A DNA stretch of 64,000 bases from NCBI RefSeq assembly GCF_030816075.1, contig NZ_JAUSXO010000001.1, forward strand, positions 62,001 to 126,000. Direction: 5' to 3'. A program made the translations under genes and the position numbers. The notes below the pieces were generated by a model, which saw only the letters and a program-made list of their open reading frames with translations, was not told the origin of the DNA and ran no database searches. Of the stretch, positions 18,564-27,647 are shown piece after piece; within the stretch, counting starts at the first letter, position 1, and each line of letters opens with the position of its first letter. Source of the DNA: Arthrobacter agilis (lineage in GTDB: Bacteria > Actinomycetota > Actinomycetes > Actinomycetales > Micrococcaceae).

Positions 18564-19661
18564 TCAGCCCACCGACGTGCCGAAGAGCAGGCCGAGCAGG
18601 TAGGTCACCCCGGCCGCGCCGAGTCCGATGGCCAGCTGCCGCAGCGCCAGGCGCAGCGGCGACGCGCCGGAGAGCAGGGCGACGACGGCACCGGTGGCCA
18701 GCAGGGCCAGGCCCACCAGCACGCAGGCGATGACGACGGCGGTCGCGCCGCCGAGCCCCAGCAGGTACGGCAGGACCGGGATGACGGCGCCCGACGCGAA
18801 GAAGCAGAAACTCGAGGCCGCGGCGCCCAGGCCGGTCCCGACCGTCTCGTGCTCGTCGACGTCCTCGTCCTGTTCGGGCTGCAGCGAGAAGCTCGGGTCG
18901 CAGTCGCAGCTGTACAGGCCCAGCCGCTCCGCCGCACGATGCTCCGCGGCCGCCGGAGTCATGCCGCGCGCCCGGTAGACCAGCACCAGCTCGTTGGAGT
19001 CGATGTCCAGTTCCTTCGCCGCCGTGAGGGTGATCTGCGTGGGACGCGTCGCCGACAGCAGCTCCCGCTGCGAGCGGACCGAGACGTACTCGCCGGCCCC
19101 CATCGACAGTGCGCCGGCGAGCAGCCCGGCCAGGCCGCTGAAGAGGATGAAGGAGGTGGAGGCCCCCGTGGCGCCGATGCCCATCACCAGCGCCAGGTTG
19201 CTGACGAGGCCGTCGTTCGCACCGAAGACGGCCGCACGGAAGTTGCCGGAGAGCCGGTTGCGGCCACGCGTGGCGAGGCCACGCACCACTTCCTCGTGGA
19301 TCTGCTCGTCGGCCACCATGGCGCTCGTGGCGGAGGGATCCGTCCCGTAGGGGGAGCGGCCCTCGGCCCGCTGGGCGAGCGCCAGGGTGAAGACGGATCC
19401 GAAGCGACGTGCGAGCAGGCCGAGAAGGCGGTTGCGGAACGAGGGCCTCAGGGGGCGTCCGGCGTCGTCGCCGAGGAGGGCGAGCCAGTGCGCCTCGTGG
19501 CGGCCCTCGGCCTCGGCCAGGCCGAGGAGGATCTCGCGCTCCTCGCCGGTCCGGCGGCGGGCGAGGTCGCGGTAGGTCGCGGCCTCTGCGCGCTCGTCGG
19601 CGAGGTACTGGCGCCAGCGGCGGATGTCGTCGCGGGAGGGGGACTGCTGGGGGGATGTCAC
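18564..19661 (-). CDS. Ferritin-like/VIT1-CCC1 fusion metal transporter
   Basis: 365-residue fusion. The N-terminal rubrerythrin-like domain (about 10-140) has Glu/His repeats such as ADERAEAATYRDLA and EAEGRHEAHW. The C-terminal VIT1/CCC1 domain begins at SGNFRAAVFGANDGLVSN and has about five membrane helices. Related proteins (MbfA, VIT) move Fe2+ or Mn2+ out of the cytoplasm or into stores. The GTG at 19661 is chosen because GGAG lies six bases upstream. The leader carries a yybP-ykoY-like element, which argues for Mn2+ as the physiological cargo and for export. Confidence 0.9.
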   Translation of the reverse strand: MTSPQQSPSRDDIRRWRQYLADERAEAATYRDLARRRTGEEREILLGLAEAEGRHEAHWLALLGDDAGRPLRPSFRNRLLGLLARRFGSVFTLALAQRAEGRSPYGTDPSATSAMVADEQIHEEVVRGLATRGRNRLSGNFRAAVFGANDGLVSNLALVMGIGATGASTSFILFSGLAGLLAGALSMGAGEYVSVRSQRELLSATRPTQITLTAAKELDIDSNELVLVYRARGMTPAAAEHRAAERLGLYSCDCDPSFSLQPEQDEDVDEHETVGTGLGAAASSFCFFASGAVIPVLPYLLGLGGATAVVIACVLVGLALLATGAVVALLSGASPLRLALRQLAIGLGAAGVTYLLGLLFGTSVG

Positions 19662-19741
19662 GGATACTCCGGGGGGGTCGGGTGCACCCTGCGCATCCCG
19701 CACCGAAGCGGGAGGCTCCGGCCGGGACGCAGGTGCGTCGG

Positions 19742-19852
19742 TTCGGCCGAAGGTCTCGCTCGCCGGCTGGACCGGTGGATTGCCGGGCACCATCGGTGCC
19801 AGTATGTCGACAGGCCGCACGTCCTCGGGACGCGGAGCTACTCCCCTTCAGC
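19742..19852 (-). promoter_or_regulatory. Candidate yybP-ykoY manganese riboswitch
   Basis: On the minus strand the leader of the ferritin-VIT gene contains, in the right order, AAGGGGAGTAGCTC, GTCGACATACTGG, GGTGCCCGGC and GAGCGAGACCTTCGGC. These correspond to the conserved pairs of loops in the yybP-ykoY Mn2+ riboswitch class. TAGAAT (19863-19858) is a good -10 box about seven bases before the first conserved block. About 80 bases remain between the aptamer and the GTG start for an expression platform. The 305-base gap between the VIT and fadD genes is otherwise explained by this leader plus the fadD promoter. Confidence 0.85.
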
Positions 19853-19966
19853 CCACCATTCTACAGGACCGCACGTCCCGGCCCGGGCAGGGGAGGATGG
19901 ACCCGTGCGGGTACCGTGCCCCCGGCGGACCGCGCTACAGTCGGACGGATAACAGGAAGCAGGCTT

Positions 19967-21697
19967 ATGGATTTGGCGGCCCGACCGTGGACGGCGAGCT
20001 ATGCACCGGGGGTGCCCCGCGCCTTCGACGTGCCCGACGGCACCCTCCCGGATCTGCTCGACGCATCCGTGCGCACGTATCGGCGTGCCACGGCCCTCGA
20101 GTTCTTCGGAGCACCCACGACGTACCGCGACCTGGGTGACGCCGTCGCCCGTGCCGCCGCCGGCCTCTCGTCCCTCGGGGTGGGCGCCGGTGACCGCGTG
20201 GCCCTCGTGCTCCCCAACTGCCCGCAGCACATCGTCGCGTTCTACGCGGTGCTGCGGCTCGGAGCCGTCGTCGTCGAGCACAATCCGCTGTATACGGACC
20301 GCGAGCTGCGGCACCAGTTCGAGGACCACGGGGCCACGGTGGCGATCGTCTGGGACCGGGTGGTGCCCCGCGTCCAGCGGCTGCCCGCCGATATCGCCGT
20401 CACCACCGTGGTGTCGGTGGACCTAGTCAGCGCCATGCCCGCCTCGCGCCGCCTCGCCCTGAAGCTGCCCGTGCGCCGGGCCCGCGAGGCCAGGGCGGCG
20501 CTCACGACGACGGAGAGACTCACCGGGCTGCGGAAGCTCGTGACGTGGCAGGACCTGCTCCGCCACCGTCCGCTGTCGCCGAGGCACCCGCGCCCGACGG
20601 CGGAGGACACCGCGGTGCTGCAGTACACGAGCGGCACCACCGGCATCCCCAAGGGCGCGATCCTCACCCACCGGAACCTCCTCGCGAACGCGGCCCAGGG
20701 ACGCGCGTGGGTGCCGGGCCTCGAGGCGGGGCGGGAGACCGTCTACGCCGTCCTGCCCATGTTCCATGCGTACGGGCTGACGCTCTGCCTGACCTTCGCC
20801 ATGAGCATCGGCGCGAAGCTGGTCCTCTTCCCGCGGTTCGACGTCGGGCTCGTGCTCGATGCGGCACGGAAGAGCCCGCCCACCTTCCTGCCGGCGGTCC
20901 CGCCCATCTACGAGCGGCTCGCGGCGGGGGCCGCCGAGCGCGGGACGGACCTGCACAGCATCCGCTTCGCGATCTCCGGAGCGATGAACCTCCCGCCGTC
21001 CACGGTCACGACCTGGGAGGCGGCCACGGGCGGCTACCTCATCGAGGGCTACGGGCTGACGGAGACGTCCCCGATCTCCGCCGGCAACCCGATCGGGCCC
21101 ACGCGGCGGCCCGGCACCGTCGGAGTGCCGTTCCCCGGCACCGACGTCCGGATCGTCGACCCCGAGGACCCCTCCGTGGACCGGGCGCCGGGGGAGCCCG
21201 GGGAGCTGCTCATCCGCGGACCCCAGGTGTTCCAGGGCTACTGGCGGCGCCCCGACGAGACACGGGCCGCCCTGCTCGACGGCGAGTGGTTCCGCACCGG
21301 CGACATCGTCCGGATGGACGAGGACGGCTTCCTGACGATCGTGGACCGCATCAAGGAACTCATCATCACCGGTGGCTTCAACGTGGCGCCCTCCGAGGTG
21401 GAGGACGCCCTGAAATCCCACGCCGGCGTCGTCGATGCGGCCGTCGTCGGCCTGCCGCGATCCGGAGGCGGCGAGGACGTCGTCGCCTCCGTCGTCCTCG
21501 CGCCCGGCGTGAGCCTCGACGAGGAGTCCCTGCGCTCGCACTGCCGCGGCCTGCTCGCCGCCTACAAGGTCCCCCGCGCCATCGTGCAGGCGGAGGACCT
21601 CCCCCGATCGCTGATCGGCAAGGTCCTCCGCCGCGAGGTGCGTACCCAGATGCTCGACGATGGCCCCCGTGCCGAAGGAAAAGGTGACACTGAATGA
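19967..21697 (+). CDS. fadD: Acyl-CoA synthetase (AMP-forming)
   Basis: Long-chain fatty acyl-CoA ligase family, 576 residues. The AMP-binding P-loop YTSGTTGIPKGA lies near 220, GYGLTETSP near 360, GEWFRTGDI near 440 and the hinge region ITGGFNVAPSEVED near 465; the catalytic Lys is in RSLIGKVLRRE near the C-terminus. TACAGT (19936-19941) is a likely -10 and AGGAAG the ribosome site. The stop overlaps the next gene in an ATGA. Confidence 0.93.
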   Translation: MDLAARPWTASYAPGVPRAFDVPDGTLPDLLDASVRTYRRATALEFFGAPTTYRDLGDAVARAAAGLSSLGVGAGDRVALVLPNCPQHIVAFYAVLRLGAVVVEHNPLYTDRELRHQFEDHGATVAIVWDRVVPRVQRLPADIAVTTVVSVDLVSAMPASRRLALKLPVRRAREARAALTTTERLTGLRKLVTWQDLLRHRPLSPRHPRPTAEDTAVLQYTSGTTGIPKGAILTHRNLLANAAQGRAWVPGLEAGRETVYAVLPMFHAYGLTLCLTFAMSIGAKLVLFPRFDVGLVLDAARKSPPTFLPAVPPIYERLAAGAAERGTDLHSIRFAISGAMNLPPSTVTTWEAATGGYLIEGYGLTETSPISAGNPIGPTRRPGTVGVPFPGTDVRIVDPEDPSVDRAPGEPGELLIRGPQVFQGYWRRPDETRAALLDGEWFRTGDIVRMDEDGFLTIVDRIKELIITGGFNVAPSEVEDALKSHAGVVDAAVVGLPRSGGGEDVVASVVLAPGVSLDEESLRSHCRGLLAAYKVPRAIVQAEDLPRSLIGKVLRREVRTQMLDDGPRAEGKGDTE

Positions 21698-23076
21698 CCC
21701 AACGCGCAGACGTGCGGGCAGGTACCTCCGCCCCGAAGGACCCCTGGCGTGACAGCCTCGGCCACGCCAGTATCCGCGCGGCGCAGGTCCTCCTGGTGCT
21801 CGTGCTGGCCGTCGTGGCGGTGTACGCGCTGATCCAGGTGCGGCTCGTGGTGATCCCGATGCTGCTGGCGCTCATCCTCGCCGCCGCGATCGGACCGTTC
21901 GTGAACTGGCTGCGTCGGAAGGGCTGGGGCCCGTCCCTCGCCACCGGCGTGTCCTTCCTGCTGCTCCTGCTGGTGTTCGGCGGGCTGATCACGGGCATCG
22001 TCTTCGCCGTCATGGGCCAGGCCGGCGAACTGGCGGCCAGCGCGACGGAGGGCTTCGACCAGCTCTACGCCTACGCGCAGAACGGTCCCATCCCCATCGA
22101 CGACGCCCAGATCCAGCAGGCGCGTGACACGGCCGTGGACTTCGCAACGAGCAGCACCGTCAGTGCCGGTGCCATCTCGGGCCTCAGCGCGGCCGGCAAC
22201 TTCATCGCGGGCGCCCTGCTCATGGTCGTCATCCTCTTCTTCTTCCTCAAGGACGGCGAGAAGATCTGGGCCTTCATGCTCCGCGCGTTCAAGGGCAAGC
22301 GCCTCGTGAAGGCCCGCCGCGTGGGCTACAGCAGCATGGCCGTCCTCGGCGGCTACGTGCGCGGCACCGCGATCGTCGCCCTCGTCGACTCCGTCTTCAT
22401 CGGGCTCGCGCTCTTCTTCCTCGGCGTCCCGCTGGCACTCCCGCTGGCCGCCATCGTGTTCATCGGCGCCTTCATCCCGCTGGTCGGCGCGACGCTGGCC
22501 GGGGTGCTCGCGGCCCTGATCGCCCTCGTGGCCAACGGTCCCTTCGTGGCGCTCATGGTCGTCATCGCGGTCATCGTGGTCAACCAGCTCGAGGGCAACT
22601 TCCTGCAGCCCGTGGTCATGGGCCGCACCCTCCAGGTGCACGCCCTCGTCATCCTGCTGGCCCTGACCGCCGGCACCATCCTGGCCGGGATCATCGGTGC
22701 CATCCTCTCCGTTCCCGTCGCCGCCGTCGGCTGGGCCGCGATCAAGGCGTGGAACCAGGAGCGGGACGACGAGATCACGGACGCCGAGGTGGACCAGGCC
22801 GAGCGACTGACGGCCCTGGACGAGACGGGCCACGGACTCAGTTCGACGCCGAGGGAGGAGCAGGCGGCCAGGACGGCCGCCGCGGGCCTCGCCCCCGACG
22901 AGGGGGACGACCGCCCCCGCACGCGCGAGCGCAGGATCGAGGGGCACGACGGCGACGACCAGACCGACGACGAGGGCGACGACAGCGCCCGTACCTTCGA
23001 CGGCTCCCGCGCCCTCGACGGCTCCCGCGCCCCCGGCGCCACGGGCCGCCACGGAGGATCGTCCGCGGCGGACTGA
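21694..23076 (+). CDS. AI-2E/PerM family transporter
   Basis: 460-residue membrane protein of the AI-2 exporter (PerM) family, about eight helices in residues 25-345. VVIPMLLALILAAAIGPF and the later FIGAFIPLVGATLAG are family features. The last 110 residues form a charged, low-complexity cytoplasmic tail with repeats of DGSRA. It is coupled to fadD by a 4-base overlap, which is unusual for a quorum-signal exporter and leaves the substrate open. Confidence 0.88.
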   Translation: MTQRADVRAGTSAPKDPWRDSLGHASIRAAQVLLVLVLAVVAVYALIQVRLVVIPMLLALILAAAIGPFVNWLRRKGWGPSLATGVSFLLLLLVFGGLITGIVFAVMGQAGELAASATEGFDQLYAYAQNGPIPIDDAQIQQARDTAVDFATSSTVSAGAISGLSAAGNFIAGALLMVVILFFFLKDGEKIWAFMLRAFKGKRLVKARRVGYSSMAVLGGYVRGTAIVALVDSVFIGLALFFLGVPLALPLAAIVFIGAFIPLVGATLAGVLAALIALVANGPFVALMVVIAVIVVNQLEGNFLQPVVMGRTLQVHALVILLALTAGTILAGIIGAILSVPVAAVGWAAIKAWNQERDDEITDAEVDQAERLTALDETGHGLSSTPREEQAARTAAAGLAPDEGDDRPRTRERRIEGHDGDDQTDDEGDDSARTFDGSRALDGSRAPGATGRHGGSSAAD

Positions 23077-23157
23077 CCGCAGGGTCCGCCGCGACGCCGG
23101 CCACGGCGCCCCGAGCGGCCTGCCGGCCGGCGGCCGGAACAGGGCATGGACAGCAGA

Positions 23158-23187
23158 AAGGGCTCCCGGCGCATGCCGGGAGCCCTT
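23158..23187. terminator. Bidirectional terminator
   Basis: Perfect 13-base stem AAGGGCTCCCGGC / GCCGGGAGCCCTT around GCAT, between the convergent AI-2E transporter and symporter genes. It has AAA on the left and TT on the right, so it can serve both strands. Confidence 0.85.
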
Positions 23188-23207
23188 CGTGCTCGAGGAG
23201 CCGGTGG

Positions 23208-24713
23208 TCAGTGGGCCACGTCGACCGGGACGTCGTCGGGCACCTCACCGGCGACCCGCCGGTTCCAGGCCCTCATGACCTCGGGATCGGTGGGGCGGGT
23301 GGCGAACGAGACGATGACGTACACGAGCGCGGACGCCAGGAGGCCGTAGTAGATGGGCTCGTTGGCATAGATGCCGTCGTACTGGGCCTCCGCCGTGATC
23401 TCCAGGTACGTCATGACGCCGAGTGTCACGAGGGTGCCGGCGGCCATGGACGCCCCGGCGCCGACGCCGTTGCCGCGGCGCCAGAGAAGGCCGCCGAGGA
23501 TCGCCACGAGGAGCCCGCCCACGAGGATGTCGTACGCGATGGTCAGGGCCGCCACGACGTCCTGCACGATCACGGCGAGGGCGATCGTCACGAGCCCGAG
23601 GCCGAGGACCCACCAACGGCTGGAGGCGACGTCGTGCTCCTTCGTCGCACGTTCGGTGCCGCCCCCGGTGCCCCTGCCGAACCAGCCGGCCACGAACGGC
23701 ACCACGTCGGTCCTCGCCACGGTGGCGGCCGCGATCAGTGCGCCGGAGGCGGTGGACATCATCGCCGCGACGGCCGCGGCGAGGACGAGCCCGCCGATGC
23801 CGATCGGCAGGACGTTCAGGGCGATGTCCGCGTAGACGTCGTCACGCGACTCGATGGCCGGCAGGATGACGCTCGCGCTCATGCCGATGATGGCGCCCGC
23901 GATCCCGTAGAGGATGCAGTAGATGCCCGCGGCGGAGCCGCCCCAGCGGGCGATCTCGGGGGTCCGGGAGGTGAAGACGCGCTGCCAGATGTCCTGGCCG
24001 ATCAGGAGCCCCAGCGTGTAGACCACGAAGTAGGTGACGATGCTCTGGGCGCCGATCCCGGTGATGCTGAAGAACTCGTCACCGGCACGCTCGGCGATGC
24101 CCGGGAAGCCGCCCGCCGCCGAGAGCGAGAAGGGCAGCATGAGTGCGAACACGCCGATGGTCTTGATGACGAACTGGGCCATGTCGGCGAGGGTGATGGA
24201 CCACATGCCGCCGATGGTCGAGTAGATGAGGACGATCGCGCCGCCGACGGCGATGGAGAGGGCGCGGTCCCAGCCGAAGAGCACCACGAAGATCGTGGCG
24301 TAGGCGCCCGTCGACGTCGCACAGAGCATGAGCGTGTAGGCGAGCATGACGATGCCCGAGACGCGGGTGGCACGGTGTCCGTAGCGCAGGGTGAGCATCT
24401 GGGAGACGGTGTAGATCTTCAGTCTCTGGATGGTCGGGGCGAACAGGAGGCTGAGCAGCAGGACGCCGGTGCCGATGGCCACCACGAGCCACATGCCCGA
24501 GATGCCGTACTTGTAGCCGAGGCCCACGCCGCCCACCGTGGAGGCTCCGCCGAGGACGACGGCGGCCATGGTGCCCGTGTAGAGGAGGGGCCCGAGGCGC
24601 CGGCCCGCCACCAGGTAGTCGCTGGCGTTGCGCGTGCGGGACTTGCCCCACCAGCCGAAGCCCAGCATGGCGACGAGATAAGCCACCACGATGGCTATAT
24701 TGAGTGCTTGCAT
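23208..24713 (-). CDS. Sodium:solute symporter (SSS family)
   Basis: 501-residue Na+-coupled symporter with about 13 membrane helices (N-terminal NIAIVVAYLVAMLGFGWWG). Family features are SDYLVAGRRLGPLL, GLGYKYGISG and a conserved helix AAAVAAMMSTASGALIAAAT. GGAAGG precedes the ATG. It is divergent from an XRE-cupin regulator. Family members near amidinohydrolases import guanidino acids or polyamines, which would fit the amidinohydrolase and TPP enzyme at 28.6-31.3 kb, but that link is inference. Confidence 0.9.
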   Translation of the reverse strand: MQALNIAIVVAYLVAMLGFGWWGKSRTRNASDYLVAGRRLGPLLYTGTMAAVVLGGASTVGGVGLGYKYGISGMWLVVAIGTGVLLLSLLFAPTIQRLKIYTVSQMLTLRYGHRATRVSGIVMLAYTLMLCATSTGAYATIFVVLFGWDRALSIAVGGAIVLIYSTIGGMWSITLADMAQFVIKTIGVFALMLPFSLSAAGGFPGIAERAGDEFFSITGIGAQSIVTYFVVYTLGLLIGQDIWQRVFTSRTPEIARWGGSAAGIYCILYGIAGAIIGMSASVILPAIESRDDVYADIALNVLPIGIGGLVLAAAVAAMMSTASGALIAAATVARTDVVPFVAGWFGRGTGGGTERATKEHDVASSRWWVLGLGLVTIALAVIVQDVVAALTIAYDILVGGLLVAILGGLLWRRGNGVGAGASMAAGTLVTLGVMTYLEITAEAQYDGIYANEPIYYGLLASALVYVIVSFATRPTDPEVMRAWNRRVAGEVPDDVPVDVAH

Positions 24714-24756
24714 GGACGAGCCTTCCGGTCGAGATTCCCGCGTCGATGCCCTATGA

Positions 24757-24770
24757 GCAACTATTGTTGC
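24757..24770. promoter_or_regulatory. Inverted repeat GCAAC-N4-GTTGC, candidate operator
   Basis: GCAACTATTGTTGC lies 44 bases before the symporter start and 111 before the regulator start. A shorter related repeat (GCAACTTTGC) occurs before the amidinohydrolase gene at 28551-28560. It could be the operator of the XRE-cupin regulator. Found by eye. Confidence 0.4.
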
Positions 24771-24783
24771 CTAGTAAGCTACT

Positions 24784-24804
24784 CGTGACGCGGGTCACGC
24801 GTCA
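24784..24804. promoter_or_regulatory. CRP/GlxR-type palindrome
   Basis: CGTGACGCGGGTCACG (24784-24799) contains the exact GTGA-N6-TCAC core of CRP/GlxR sites. It overlaps a second perfect repeat TGACGCG-N5-CGCGTCA (24786-24804). It is placed between the divergent symporter and regulator genes. Confidence 0.5.
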
Positions 24805-24880
24805 ACCATGGCAAGCTCATGGAAAGCCTCCGTGCTCCTGCGGCGGGAGGCCTCCAGGACCGCCACAGGAGAGGACACGC

Positions 24881-25459
24881 ATGAAGGCCCTGCCCGTCGA
24901 GCCCAGCAACGCCCCGGTCGCCATCGGCTCGCGCATCCGTGCCGCACGGCAGGCGCAGCGCATGACCATCGAGCAGGTGGCGGATTCCACGGGCCTGACG
25001 AAGGGCTTCCTCAGCAGGGTGGAACGCGATCTGACCTCGCCGTCGGTCGCGTCGCTCGTGACCCTGTGCCAGGTGCTGTCCATCTCCATCGGCGACCTGT
25101 TCCAGGTGCCCGAGACGCACCTGACGCGCTCGGGGGAGGCCCCGCGGATCAGCCTGGGCGGGCAGGGCATCAACGAGCGGCTCATGACCGCACGGTCCGA
25201 ACGCCGGATCCAGATGATCCGCGCCGTCGTCGAGCCCCACGGCAGGGGCGAGGACGAGCTCTACTCCGTGGACTGCGAGGTGGAGACCCTGCACGTCGTC
25301 GAGGGCCGCTTCGTGCTCATCTTCCCGAACGACCGGTACGAGCTCGACGCGGGGGACACCGTCACCTTCCCGGGCCGGGAGCCCCACACCTGGCTCAACC
25401 CGGACGACCGCGAGGCCGTGGTGCTGTGGACGCTCGTCCCCGCGGCCTCGCGGACGTAG
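24881..25459 (+). CDS. XRE-cupin transcriptional regulator
   Basis: 192-residue DNA-binding protein. The N-terminal helix-turn-helix (about 18-72) is visible in RMTIEQVADSTGLTKGFLSR, and the C-terminal cupin domain (about 105-185) shows LHVVEGRFVLIFPNDRYEL and GDTVTFPGREPHTW. This architecture is that of PuuR-type regulators of polyamine or amino-acid catabolism. AGGAGAGG precedes the ATG. It is divergent from the symporter; the cupin domain would sense a small metabolite. Confidence 0.9.
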   Translation: MKALPVEPSNAPVAIGSRIRAARQAQRMTIEQVADSTGLTKGFLSRVERDLTSPSVASLVTLCQVLSISIGDLFQVPETHLTRSGEAPRISLGGQGINERLMTARSERRIQMIRAVVEPHGRGEDELYSVDCEVETLHVVEGRFVLIFPNDRYELDAGDTVTFPGREPHTWLNPDDREAVVLWTLVPAASRT

Positions 25460-25465
25460 GCCTGC

Positions 25466-27424
25466 TCAGCCCACGTGCACCCAGGGACGCCGGGTCACGT
25501 CCGGCTCCGCCGCACGCAGGACCTCGCGCGTCACCGGGGCGATCTCGCCCTCGCCCGTGAAGAGGAACTTGAACAGGTTCGCGACCGGGTCGCCCTCCGT
25601 CCACCGGAAGTAGACGTGGGGCATGAGCCCGGTGATGTCGCGGACATGGAGCATGACGGCGGCGATGGTGTTCGGCACGTTGGAGCTGTGGACCTCCAGG
25701 ATCCGGTAGCCGTGCCGCACCACCCCGCGCACCTGCAGCTCGGTCTCGAAGTCGGACGAATCGTCCACCGTCACCTCGATGAAGAGGGGACGGGCGGAGC
25801 TCGGGAAGTGCGAGACGGCGCAGGCGTGCTGGAGCTTGTGCCGGTAGGCCGAGCTGCTCAGGCGCTTGGGTTCGTGCGCGATCAGCAGGATGTCGCCGTC
25901 GTCCTGCGAGCTCACGAAGGACAGCGCCGTCTCGTCCATCCTGATGCTCGTGGCCCGCAGCTCGAACGCCCGCCGGGAGCGGGAGATGAACGAGATCACG
26001 ATGATGCCGAGGACGAAGCAGGTGGCGATCTTCAGGCCGTCGGGCCGCTCGATCATGTTGACGGCCGTCGTCAGGACGAACACCACGGCCGCGATGCCGA
26101 AGCCTATGGTGCGGCCGCGCTGGCCCTTGCGGTGGGCCGAGAGGGTGACCGCGACCGAGGCGGAGGTGATCAGGGCGAGGACGCCGGTGGCGTACGCCCC
26201 GCCCTGGGCCTCGACGTCCGCCCGGAAGAAGACGGTGACCAGGATGGCGATGAGCGTGATGACGAGCACGAGGGGCCGCACGGCCTTGGCCCACGCGGGG
26301 GCCATGCCGTAGCGGGGGAGATAGCGCGGCACGAGGTTCAGCAGGCCGGTCATGGCGGACGCGCCCGCGAACCAGAGGATGCCGATGGTCGAGATGTCGT
26401 ACGCCGTGCCGAAGCCGTCACCGAGGTAGCGGTGGGCGAGGTACGCCAGGGCCCGGCCGTTCGCCGGGCCGCCCTCCTCGAAGGCCGCGGCGGGGATCAG
26501 CAGCGTGGTGACGAAGCTCGAGGCGATGAGGAATCCGCTCATGATGAGCGCCGCCGAGGTGAGCAGCCTGTGGGCGCCGGCGATCCGGCCGGCCGGGTTC
26601 TCCTCGGTGTCGCCGGGCTTGCCGTCGATCTGCGGCATGACCACCACGCCCGTCTCGAAGCCGGAGAGGCCGAGGGCGAGGCGCGGGAAGATGAGGACGG
26701 CCAGTCCCAGCATGATCAGGGGGTTGCCGTGCTGGGTGGTCAGCGCCGACCACCAGTTCCCCACGAGGCCGCCCTGCTCGACGATCTGCACCACCGAGAC
26801 GACGACGACGCACAGGTTGAGCACGAGGAACAGCGCGACGAGCACGACGGCGATGCCGATGGCCTCACGGAAGCCGCGGAGGAAGACGCCGGACAGCAGC
26901 CCGAGGAACACCACGGTGATGAGGATCTGCTGGCCCTCCAGCCACGACGGCGCGAACGGGTTCTCGATGAGGTGCGCGCTCGCGTCCGCCGCGGAGAGGG
27001 TCATCGTGATGAGGAAGCTCGTGGCCGCGAAGCCGAGCAGCACCAGCACGAAGACCTTGCCGCGCCACTTGGGCAGCAGCTTCTCGAGCATGGCGATGGA
27101 GCCCTCACCGCGCGGACTCTCCGACGCGACGCGCTTGTAGACCGGGAGCGCGCCGAAGAGCGTCACGGCGACGAGGACGAGCGTCGCGAGGGGGGACAGG
27201 ACGCCGGCCGCCGCGGCGGCGATGGCGGGCTGGTAGCCGAGGGTCGAGAAGTAGTCGACGCCGGTGAGGCACATGACCTTCCACCACGGCTGGGTCCGCT
27301 CCGGCTCGGGCTGGTGGGTACTGGGCTGCGCCGGCTCGTTGAGCAGCCAGCGCCCGAGACGCTTCCTGCCCGGTGCCTGTGCCTGTGTCTGTGCCCGCGG
27401 TGGGGTGCGTACGGAAGAGCTCAC
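25466..27424 (-). CDS. APC superfamily permease with C-terminal cytosolic domain
   Basis: 652-residue transporter with about 12 helices in residues 50-470 followed by a roughly 160-residue soluble C-terminal domain. The first helix region [20 protein letters not shown] is characteristic of a distinct APC subfamily annotated as amino-acid transporters. The substrate is not evident. It is convergent with the XRE-cupin gene (6-base gap). Two CTTAAC half-sites with an 11-base period lie just upstream. Confidence 0.85.
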   Translation of the reverse strand: MSSSVRTPPRAQTQAQAPGRKRLGRWLLNEPAQPSTHQPEPERTQPWWKVMCLTGVDYFSTLGYQPAIAAAAAGVLSPLATLVLVAVTLFGALPVYKRVASESPRGEGSIAMLEKLLPKWRGKVFVLVLLGFAATSFLITMTLSAADASAHLIENPFAPSWLEGQQILITVVFLGLLSGVFLRGFREAIGIAVVLVALFLVLNLCVVVVSVVQIVEQGGLVGNWWSALTTQHGNPLIMLGLAVLIFPRLALGLSGFETGVVVMPQIDGKPGDTEENPAGRIAGAHRLLTSAALIMSGFLIASSFVTTLLIPAAAFEEGGPANGRALAYLAHRYLGDGFGTAYDISTIGILWFAGASAMTGLLNLVPRYLPRYGMAPAWAKAVRPLVLVITLIAILVTVFFRADVEAQGGAYATGVLALITSASVAVTLSAHRKGQRGRTIGFGIAAVVFVLTTAVNMIERPDGLKIATCFVLGIIVISFISRSRRAFELRATSIRMDETALSFVSSQDDGDILLIAHEPKRLSSSAYRHKLQHACAVSHFPSSARPLFIEVTVDDSSDFETELQVRGVVRHGYRILEVHSSNVPNTIAAVMLHVRDITGLMPHVYFRWTEGDPVANLFKFLFTGEGEIAPVTREVLRAAEPDVTRRPWVHVG

Positions 27425-27463
27425 GCCTTCACAGTAGGACCGGTCCGGGCCTCATCAGGGCGT

Positions 27464-27480
27464 CTTAACGCATCCTTAAC
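27464..27480. promoter_or_regulatory. Direct CTTAAC repeat, 11-base period
   Basis: CTTAAC at 27464-27469 and 27475-27480, about 40 bases before the APC permease start on the minus strand. Two half-sites one helical turn apart are the usual target of OmpR/PhoP-type response regulators; no such regulator lies nearby. Speculative. Confidence 0.25.
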
Positions 27481-27647
27481 GGGCCCGGTGGACGGCGTCC
27501 GTCCCGGCCCGTCCGCCGGCTCCGCGGCACTGCCGTAACTGTTGCGGAAGTGAGACCGGGGCAGGTTCCGAACCGCCACCGCCGGATCTAGGGTGAGGGG
27601 ACGGACGCCGTGGGGCCGATCCGCTCACCGACGGGGGAAACGAATTC

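Noticed and set aside
21694-23076. AI-2 quorum-sensing exporter role
   Set aside because: The family name is historical; coupling to fadD and absence of luxS/lsr genes nearby give no support for AI-2 transport.
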